From the NCBI GenBank assembly GCA_010015745.1, contig ML978157.1, forward strand, positions 1 to 38,641: DNA of 38,641 nt. Reading direction: 5' to 3'. This stretch comes from Setomelanomma holmii. Taxonomy: Eukaryota; Ascomycota; Dothideomycetes; Pleosporales; Phaeosphaeriaceae. The notes under the pieces were generated by a model. That model was not told the origin of the DNA. It did not search any database and worked only from the letters and a program-made list of their open reading frames with translations. The translations under genes were made by a program, and so were the position numbers. Shown here piece by piece: positions 32,139 through 38,641 of the stretch; positions within the stretch are counted from its first letter, which is position 1; each line of letters begins with the position of its first letter.

Positions 32139-32918
32139 GTGAATGCTTCGCCCGTTCCACGAAGCGTTATATTGACGACGAATAGTGCACCAAACCCTGC
32201 TTTCACCACGATCGTCGTCGGGCCAGACGGGGTCCGCTTCGTCGTGCATGAAGCGCTCCTCGTCTATCATTCTGACTTCTTTCGTGCCGCACTCACCGGA
32301 CATTTCAAAGAGGCTACAGACAAGACCATTAAGCTTGTTGAGGACGACCCAGGATACTTCGAGATCTTTGTCCACTGGCTCTATCATCAACGCTTCCCGG
32401 ATAAGGCACGCAATGACGCCATGGAGCTAGTACAATTTTACCTCGATCACGGTCAGATGTATGCAGAAGCCTTCAGCATAGGCGCCCTGGTCAGTTTGTA
32501 CGTCATTGGAGACAAATACCAGATCAGAGGCCTGAGACTGGACGCAATCAACGAGATTTCTCGGCAGGTGTGTGAGCCTCGGACTGTCCCACTTCCGCAC
32601 GAAATCGACATAGCGTATGTGTTCGAGCATCTCCATCCCGAGACACCTTTGTGTCGCTTCATTTCGGACGCCGTTTGCTATCATGAGTCCCCGACCACGT
32701 ACGACTCAAAGACGATTGACTCCCTGCCATTCCTGAGGAGCATTTGGCGGCGATACGCGGTGTTGGTGCATGACGATTGCGGTCACGGCGCGGACCCGGG
32801 TGCATACAAGCTACGACTGTGCGACTACCATGAGCACGCTGATGACGTTGAGAAGGAAGCATGCCAAAATGTCAGATCAACGAAAGGCAAGCGTGTCCGG
32901 GAAGCCATACGCAGCTAA
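32139..32918 (+). CDS. BTB/POZ domain protein (first exon not resolved)
   Basis: An open frame from 32139 to the stop at 32916-32918 encodes about 259 aa. The BTB fold is clear: FTTIVVGPDGVRFVVHEALL, then YHSDFFRAALTGHFKEA, KLVEDDPGYFEIFVHWLYHQ and ALVSLYVIGDKYQI. Such proteins often link substrates to Cul3 ubiquitin ligases or form dimers; small fungal BTB proteins of this shape are mostly uncharacterised. No ATG exists in this frame before the domain. A good intron candidate (GTGAGT at 32135 to ATAG at 32185) would join an upstream ATG exon at 32050, but the phase is off by one base. So either the true first exon lies elsewhere or the gene has a one-base lesion. The C-terminus is basic (KGKRVREAIRS). 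Confidence 0.8.
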   Translation: MNASPVPRSVILTTNSAPNPAFTTIVVGPDGVRFVVHEALLVYHSDFFRAALTGHFKEATDKTIKLVEDDPGYFEIFVHWLYHQRFPDKARNDAMELVQFYLDHGQMYAEAFSIGALVSLYVIGDKYQIRGLRLDAINEISRQVCEPRTVPLPHEIDIAYVFEHLHPETPLCRFISDAVCYHESPTTYDSKTIDSLPFLRSIWRRYAVLVHDDCGHGADPGAYKLRLCDYHEHADDVEKEACQNVRSTKGKRVREAIRS

Positions 32919-33793
32919 ACAGATTCTTCTTCTGAAGACGACGAGATATGAGAGCGAGAGAAGGGCATCGGATGCGGACGACACCTTGGGCAATGTCGTT
33001 AGCATTGAAAACTTGATCAAGGTACCTTTATCCATCACGAGGACAGAATCATGTTCTGCGATTGTGGACTAATACACGCCCTTCAGCGGTACTCAAGTTC
33101 GATTCTCCAGAGCTCAACGAGATGAACGGTAGATTCAAGGAAAACATGGCTATACATCTAGAGGCTCGAGATCCATAGCCAGAAATCAACCATATAACCG
33201 AAGATGCATTCGCAACATACAAGTCAAAGGAAGAAACAACGACGAGTTTGCAAGGAACCTCGGAATGTAAGGTCTTGCGATATCGAGGTGATAGAACGTT
33301 ACAGCCTCGCACGGCAATTTGCGGTATTTCGCAGAGTCAGCGTGCCAGTGTCAGCACACAGCAGTCGGCAAAGCAAGCTGCAATCGCTGCTCTTGGACGC
33401 CAAACCCGTGTCGGCCGAGGCCTTCATAAGAGCAAGAGCCTAGGTAATCCACAAGTATTCTACAACGACGGAGGGTCGGGAATCATACCGTTTGTGTGCT
33501 CGAGTGTAAGAAGCATTCGAAAACAGAGTTCGGCTATGCTCAGCCGCCTGTCCAAATGGGAAAAGACCTCGGCATGTTTCACGCGCCAGAACGTGCTGCG
33601 GAGGCGGGGATTAGCCGTTCAACTCCGTGCTTTATTACCCCAGACTGCACGTCCCAAGGATTGTCAGTACGGATTGTCAGACTTCTTTGCATTCACCGTG
33701 ACTTCTTCATATCTCATATCCTCTGTATCCCTTGACTGAGCTGCATCTTTGAGAACTACCCATCAAACTGATTCGAATCACACATCCGCGATC
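32919..33793. other. Intergenic region upstream of the thiolase gene
   Basis: This 875-bp stretch has no recognisable gene; a plus-strand frame at 33248-33739 looks random. It contains three CCTCGG-type motifs, listed separately. Confidence 0.45.
33258..33572. promoter_or_regulatory. Three CCTCGG motifs upstream of the SCP-x thiolase
   Basis: CCTCGG is at 33258-33263 and 33567-33572 and its complement CCGAGG at 33415-33420, that is about 540, 380 and 230 bp before the thiolase ATG. CCTCGG is the core site of the fungal fatty-acid regulators FarA and FarB, which act on peroxisomal and beta-oxidation genes. The target gene fits. Confidence 0.4.
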
Positions 33794-35235
33794 ATGGTCG
33801 GCAAGAAGCAGCCCGTCTACGTCCTCGGCGTGGGCATGACCAAGTTCATCAAGCCCCGTGGCAAGGTCGATTACCCTGAGCTCGGTTTTGAGGCTGGCGT
33901 GAAGGCTATGCTCGATGCGCATATCAACTACGACGACGTCGACCAAGGTGTTGCATGCTACTGCTACGGCGACTCGACATGCGGCCAGCGCGTCTTCTAC
34001 CAGTTTGGCATGACCGGAATCCCAGTATACAACGTCAACAACAACTGCTCGACGGGCTCGACTGGCCTGTACATGGGGCGCAACATGATTGCGCACGGTG
34101 CTGCAGACTGCGTGCTCGTTGTTGGCTTCGAGAAGATGTTTCCGGGTAGCTTGCAGACCTTCTTCCAGGACCGATCGAACCCGACAGCCACAACGAACCT
34201 GGTTATGAAGGAGACGAGGGGAGTCACCAAGGCACCTGGTGCTGCTCAGCTTTTTGGCAACGCCGGTCGGGAACACATGGAGAAGTGAGTGCTTCTGGAT
34301 GCCCAGTCATCCCTCATCCCAATGTGAACCAGATGTGCTGACAGCGACCAAGATACGGCTCCAAGCTCGAGGATTTCGCCGAGATTGGTCGCATCAACCA
34401 CGCCCACTCCAAGAACAACCCATACTCGCAATTCCAAGACGAGTACACACTCGACCAAATCGTCAAGTCGCCCATGATCCACGAGCCCCTCACAAAGCTC
34501 CAATGCTGCCCTACCTCCGACGGTGCCGCCGCCGCCGTCCTCGTGTCACAAGAATTTCTCGACAAGCGCCCCGAGCTCAAGGACCAAGCAATTCTGATCG
34601 CCGGCCAGCGTCTCGCCACCGACACACCCAACCTCTTCAACCGCAGCGCAATCGAGCTGGTCGGCTACAGCATGAGCGAGCTCGCAGCCAAGGACGCGCT
34701 CGCCGAGGCCAACACCTCACCCGACGAGGTCAAGGTCTGCGAGCTCCACGACTGCTTCTCCGCCAATGAGATGGTCACAATCGAGGCTCTGGGTCTCGCG
34801 CCAAAGGGCAAGGCACACGAGCTCATTCGCAAGGGCGGCATCACCTACGGCGGCAAAGTCGTCATCAACCCCTCAGGCGGGCTGATCTCCAAGGGCCATC
34901 CCCTCGGCGCCACTGGTATTGCACAATGCTCAGAACTCGTCTGGCATCTGCGTGGCTGGGCCAACAACCGCTCGGTCAAGGATACCAAGGTGGCTCTGCA
35001 GCACAATCTTGGACTCGGCGGTGCTGTTGTGTGCACAGTATACAAGCGCGCTGACGGCAGTGCGGCGACTGATCTGTCGGATGCGGAGGTTGGGAAGAAG
35101 ACGGGTCTGGGATATAACCCGGCGACGCAGGCAAAGGGCTTCACGAAGGCGCAGGTCGATGCTGTGAGGAGTAAGAAGGCGAGGAGCGAATGGGCGTTGC
35201 AGGATATCGAGCAGAAGGTCGAGGCTAGGTTCTAG
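33794..35235 (+). CDS. SCP-x type thiolase (acetyl-CoA C-acyltransferase-like)
   Basis: Two exons, 33794-34284 and 34353-35235, 457 aa. The start MVGKKQPVYVLGVGMTKF and the nucleophile region NNNCSTGSTG (Cys85) are typical of the SCP2-thiolase branch. The second-half motifs ELHDCFSANE and GGLISKGHPLGATG are also present, holding the catalytic His residues. Thiolases of this group cleave 3-oxoacyl-CoA, and animal SCP-x acts on branched-chain substrates in peroxisomes. No SCP2 sterol-carrier domain follows, so this is the thiolase part alone. The last three residues are ARF, which is not a classical PTS1 but resembles one. No N-terminal PTS2 or signal peptide is obvious. The 68-bp intron has a TGCTGACA branch, and frame is continuous across it. 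Confidence 0.95.
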
Positions 35236-36229
35236 TCGGGCAAAATGTTAGTGGATTGTATGTAGTAATACCAAGATTGTGATCATGTCTGCCTTCGAAG
35301 GCTGCTTAATGCCACTGCTATGTGACCTCGTTGCTTGGAAAGACGACCACTGTGGCAGTTGACGCCAAGCGACCGGAGAAATATCGAGCTGTAAAAACAC
35401 ACTTTCTGATTGTGTAAAATTAATTTTGCGGCATCTGCCATCAACATGCATCAGCCAAGGCTTCGTGTGAGATTGAAAGCGAGATTGCGGGACTGTGCAT
35501 GCCGATCAGCTGATGTTTATTTGCAAACACCAAACATTCCCAGCACCAAAGATCAACACGCAATCGACTCAGGATCCCACAGCAACCAGATGCATCTCGT
35601 CAGGGCTCCGAAGTCACGATGGACCAGGACCGTGGTGTGAAGGATACATCTCCGCACGTTGAGAACCAACAAAATGTTTGCTCATGACTGGGACCTTGGC
35701 ATGATTCCCCTTCCGAACCTTGTACGCCGCAAGCTCCCTGCGCTCATCACCTCCCCACCAGTAATCACCCCTATCCACTCCCCACGCGAGCCGCAGCAAG
35801 CCCGATTCGACAATCTCGATTTTTCCCTCCGAAACATGCTGGCTCGACGTACACCCCAAGGAAACATGTCCCACGCGTTCACATATCCAATTGTGCAGAT
35901 ACGACGGGTGACCTGGGCAAACGATACCGCATGCATTAGCTCAGCCTGCACCATACCATCTCCACCGCATCCAAAATATTGGGAGGCAAAACTATCCAGC
36001 GGAACGAGCTGTAGAATCACTAATTTTAGGCGGCTGAAACGGGCGCGCTAGCCATCTGCTTCGCGCCGCCTAAACTCCTTCTGGGAATCACTACGCGAGA
36101 AGGAGGTTAGGGAGCGCAGCAAATGCGCGAAGCATTGGGCAACGGGTGTCTTCTGGGGAAAGGTTCCAAGTCATGGTTCAAGGGATGAAGGGTTTCAGGG
36201 TCGGGGTGAACCGCTGGACTTGAGGTAGG
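35236..36229. other. Intergenic region between thiolase and GPI-type protein genes
   Basis: About 1 kb without a supportable gene. It contains the inverted repeat at 36025-36074. An open frame at 35659-36051 has no family features. Confidence 0.45.
36025..36074. repeat. GC-rich inverted repeat (hairpin)
   Basis: TTTAGGCGGC (36025-36034) and GCCGCCTAAA (36065-36074) are perfect 10-bp inverted arms around a 30-bp loop. The loop itself contains GGCGCG and CGCGCC near its ends, extending the pairing potential. It lies about 380 bp upstream of the GPI-type gene. Confidence 0.55.
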
Positions 36230-36237
36230 TTTAAATA
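36230..36237 (+). promoter_or_regulatory. TATA-like element and CT-rich leader of the GPI-type gene
   Basis: TTTAAATA is followed by a pyrimidine-rich stretch (TCTCCTCTTCTCG), a pattern seen at strong fungal promoters. The ATG is about 220 bp downstream, implying a leader of about 180-190 nt. Confidence 0.35.
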
Positions 36238-36455
36238 AGTGGTTCTCCTCTTCTCGTGTTCGAGTTCCGCTCCGCTGCATTCCTCGAGTCGTCTGGTCAA
36301 CTGCGAGACTTCAAGTCGTCCACGTTCTATCTTCTTGTTCTAAACTACCCACCACTCGCTTTGGGTTTCTATCTGTTTATACTATTGTCTTAATTGAGTC
36401 TTTGGACGCGTCGATACACGCCTTTTCATCCCATCACCGATCAGAATCAGTCAAG

Positions 36456-37070
36456 ATGCGTTTCACTACTGCCCTCATGGCTCTTGCGGCTGCTGCTGGC
36501 CTCGTTGCTGCGCAGAACAAGTGCGATGCTCAGAAGTATGTCTACAACCATCCATCCAGCTCTATCAGACCACACACACGTCTCCCTTCCACCTCCAACC
36601 TCCAACACTCCTCCCAACCAGCCAACCTCCACTCAACCATCCACTAATACTACGTGATTAGCATCGTCGACGCCTGTGTCTCCGGCTACAAATCCCGCAT
36701 CGACGCCTGCAACGCCAACCCCAACGACTTCATCTGCCTATGCGACGTCTACACCGACGTGCTCGTCTGCTACAACAACTGCCCCAACAGCAACGAGAAG
36801 CCGCCCGTCCAGAACACCGTCACGAGCTACTGCAACGCCGCTGCTCCTCTCCGTGCCGCCGCCAGTGCGTCGGCTGCTTCTGTAGCTAGTGTTGCAGCTA
36901 CCCAAAAAGTCTCGAGCGCTACAAGTGCTGCTGCTAGTGCGACGGGATCGAGGGCGGCCAGCGCGACGCCGAGTGTGGGTAACTTCCAGTCGACTGGTGC
37001 GGCGGTCCCGATGGCGGTGCCGGCTGGTGCGGCGGTTGTTGCGTTCTTTGCCGGGCTTGGTATCTTCTAA
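36456..37070 (+). CDS. Small cysteine-rich GPI-anchored cell-wall protein
   Basis: Two exons, 36456-36535 and 36662-37070, 162 aa. A signal peptide is evident (MRFTTALMALAAAAGLVAAQ). The mature part holds eight cysteines in about 65 residues (among them KCDAQ, DACVSGY, DACNAN, ICLCDV, VCYNNC and SYCNAA), a spacing that resembles fungal cysteine-rich surface proteins but is not a clear CFEM domain. Then comes an Ala/Ser-rich stem of about 60 residues. The C-terminus ends with a hydrophobic GPI-type signal (VPAGAAVVAFFAGLGIF). Likely role: wall or plasma-membrane surface protein. The intron is long for this window (126 bp), with CACTAATA before the acceptor; splicing creates Asn-Ile-Val from two half codons. 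Confidence 0.9.
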
Positions 37071-37237
37071 GTGTGGATGTTTGTGCTGGGAGTGGTTGGG
37101 TGTTGTGTTGATGGTTAGATGGGGCGGAATACATAATCATTAATATGGTATATTTTGAAGTCGGAATATATTCTATTCATAACTGATACCCCAATCTATT
37201 CACTTCAATTTGCGGGGATATATGGCTTCAAAGTACC

Positions 37238-38356
37238 CTACTGCACAACATGCGGTCCTCTCAGCCCATCAATACCCTTTAAGATTCCATCAGCCACCTC
37301 TCCAACCCGCCCTTCTAACGCACCTAGGTCCATCTTGCTGATACATTCATTGATCGTTTCCGTCACTTCAGCATCCTGTATAGTCTCGGCCATGACCTGC
37401 CCCTCTGTCCGCCAATACTCCTCCCTCACACCCCTCAGCGCAGAATCCCTATTTACGCTGTTCGACAGCAAGCCCAAAGCGCGCATTTTGTTCAAAGTCT
37501 CTTCAGCCGTGCGGGTAGTCGTTTCAAGCCGCTCGGCTATGGAGATGGGCTTCGCGAGCCAGCGATTCGTACTCGTGGCCCAGAGAACGAATCCCAGCGC
37601 AATGTCTACAATTGCGAAGGTAATGTACCGCAAGAATCGAATGCGCCAGTACACAGAGTCGATGTCTTTGACAGACCTTGCGCGCTTGTTGGACGAGAGG
37701 TCGTATGTGCCCATGTACCACGCTTCCACGACAAACGTAAGTATCCCCGCGATTGTAGCGTGCGTGCGGAAACGACTACCTTCTGCGCCGACGAGCGAGG
37801 ACGTCGCGAGACCTAGGACGAGGAGTTGCGCGATATGTGGGGTTGCGAGCTTCGGTAAACTGTACAGGAAGTAGTTTTGCTGGTCGTTTGTGTCGGCGGA
37901 ACTGCACCAGATGCAGTTCAAGAGCGTGTCCGGGCCATATGTTAGGTAGAGGAGTTTATTTCGTGGACTGGCGAATTTGACGCGCAGGGCTTCGTCGCCG
38001 GGCGTGAGGGCGCGCAGGTGGCGGAGTCGTGAGAACAGGACGCCTGTTTCGGTGCGGATGTGGCTTTGTGTTTTGAGGAAGATGTTCTCGGGCGCGAAGT
38101 TGTTGAGTGATAGTACGAGACATACTACCGCGCTGATGAAGAGTAGATTCAGCGCATTCTTTACCTTCGGCGGCGCGGGGCGCACAGGAACGCTGCGAGA
38201 TGTTGCGCGCGCAACGTTGATCCAGTCGAGGCAGCGGGGAATTAGGAAGGGTCCAAAGATGATGAGCAGTGTGTGGATGTTCTTTGGGAGGAATGTGAGG
38301 CGCGGGATCACGACGTAGGATATTACGAGGAGGACTATGGCGCGGACGTTGAACAT
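37238..38356 (-). CDS. Uncharacterised multi-pass membrane protein
   Basis: Single exon, minus strand, 372 aa from the ATG at 38356; the frame is open further upstream (to about 38476) but without an ATG. About six hydrophobic segments are visible: AIVLLVISYVVIP, THTLL-type stretch with LLIIFGPFLI, LLFISAVVCLVLSL, IAQLLVLGLATSSLVG, IAGILTFVVEAWYM and ITFAIVDIALGFVLWA. The last 90 residues are soluble and probably helical (ERLETTTRTAEETLNKM onward). A Pro/Arg pair after the first helix (PRLTFLPKN) suggests a reentrant or short loop. I do not recognise a named family, though the regular layout and lack of lesions suggest a conserved fungal gene. The ATG choice puts the first membrane segment close to the N-terminus. 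Confidence 0.8.
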   Translation of the reverse strand: MFNVRAIVLLVISYVVIPRLTFLPKNIHTLLIIFGPFLIPRCLDWINVARATSRSVPVRPAPPKVKNALNLLFISAVVCLVLSLNNFAPENIFLKTQSHIRTETGVLFSRLRHLRALTPGDEALRVKFASPRNKLLYLTYGPDTLLNCIWCSSADTNDQQNYFLYSLPKLATPHIAQLLVLGLATSSLVGAEGSRFRTHATIAGILTFVVEAWYMGTYDLSSNKRARSVKDIDSVYWRIRFLRYITFAIVDIALGFVLWATSTNRWLAKPISIAERLETTTRTAEETLNKMRALGLLSNSVNRDSALRGVREEYWRTEGQVMAETIQDAEVTETINECISKMDLGALEGRVGEVADGILKGIDGLRGPHVVQ

Positions 38357-38641
38357 GGTGGGCGTGGGAGGGACATCAAGAAGTGTCGTGGGTTGTGGGC
38401 TTTGTGAGCGCGAAGCGTGAGACACGTTGATGGTCAGCCTTATGGGCAGGGATGAGGGTCCGAGGCACGGTTGCACGTGTGAGCTTATTATAGCATCTGC
38501 CGAACATCTTCAAAGTACTCTGAACGCCAAAGCATGAGGAGATCATTCTACAATCAGGGCGTCAGCAAGACCCTGTAGGTAATGAGACTTGTACAGATAC
38601 ATGGCATCATAAGGCGCAGAGAGAATTAGTAGCCTAACATT
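38357..38641. other. Region upstream of the membrane protein gene to the window end
   Basis: This 285-bp stretch should hold the promoter and leader of the minus-strand membrane protein. No gene is seen. Confidence 0.4.

Noticed and set aside
33095..33112. GTTCGATTCTC resembling a tRNA B box
   Set aside because: No A box at the right distance upstream and no acceptor-stem pairing; no tRNA gene was found in the window.
38357..38476. N-terminal extension of the membrane protein upstream of 38356
   Set aside because: The open frame has no ATG, and the Ser/Pro-rich sequence is unlike a membrane protein start.

Overview
The window is nuclear DNA of a filamentous ascomycete (Pezizomycotina). The evidence is short GT-AG introns, mostly 45-85 bp with CTAAC/CTGAC-type branch sites, together with an AA9 lytic polysaccharide monooxygenase, a HET-domain incompatibility-type protein, an Rpn4-type C2H2 factor and several secreted or GPI-type proteins. 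A Dothideomycete is a plausible guess but not proven. All exon structures below were worked out by eye from splice signals and frame continuity.

Left part (180-4705): a tandem array of three paralogues of the fungal DUF7918 family, all on the plus strand. The first is intact (5 exons). The second is a clear pseudogene in its N-terminal half but keeps a readable C-terminal half. The third is nearly intact but has one in-frame TGA and a frame change in a disordered region. All three keep a C-terminal tail with sumoylation-type lysines, a basic patch and a terminal hydrophobic-acidic motif. This is the most unusual signal in the window.

4945-17651: a dense, mostly housekeeping stretch. It contains a secreted AA9 LPMO (minus), a YjlB-like cupin (minus), the COPII coat gene SEC23 (plus), a NOP15/NIFK-type nucleolar RNA-binding protein (minus), an SMN homologue (plus), a secreted cupredoxin-like protein (plus) and a tiny SERF/4F5 gene with a 15-nt exon (minus).

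18327-25892: a HET-domain gene interrupted by an in-frame TAG, a 2.3 kb stretch without a recognisable gene, a possible small gene, and an Rpn4-like proteasome regulator (minus) whose third zinc finger is completed only by splicing.

25893-32138: more than 6 kb without a supportable gene. It contains a cluster of alternating GGCTTGC heptamers and a diverged 85-bp tandem duplication. A BTB/POZ gene whose first exon I could not resolve follows.

33794-38641: an SCP-x type thiolase preceded by three CCTCGG motifs, a small cysteine-rich GPI-type cell-wall protein, and a conserved-looking multi-pass membrane protein (minus). The genes look like independent units rather than a pathway cluster. Functional themes are secretion and cell wall (SEC23, AA9, cupredoxin, GPI protein), RNA and ribosome biogenesis (NOP15, SMN), proteostasis (RPN4, SERF) and lipid metabolism (thiolase).
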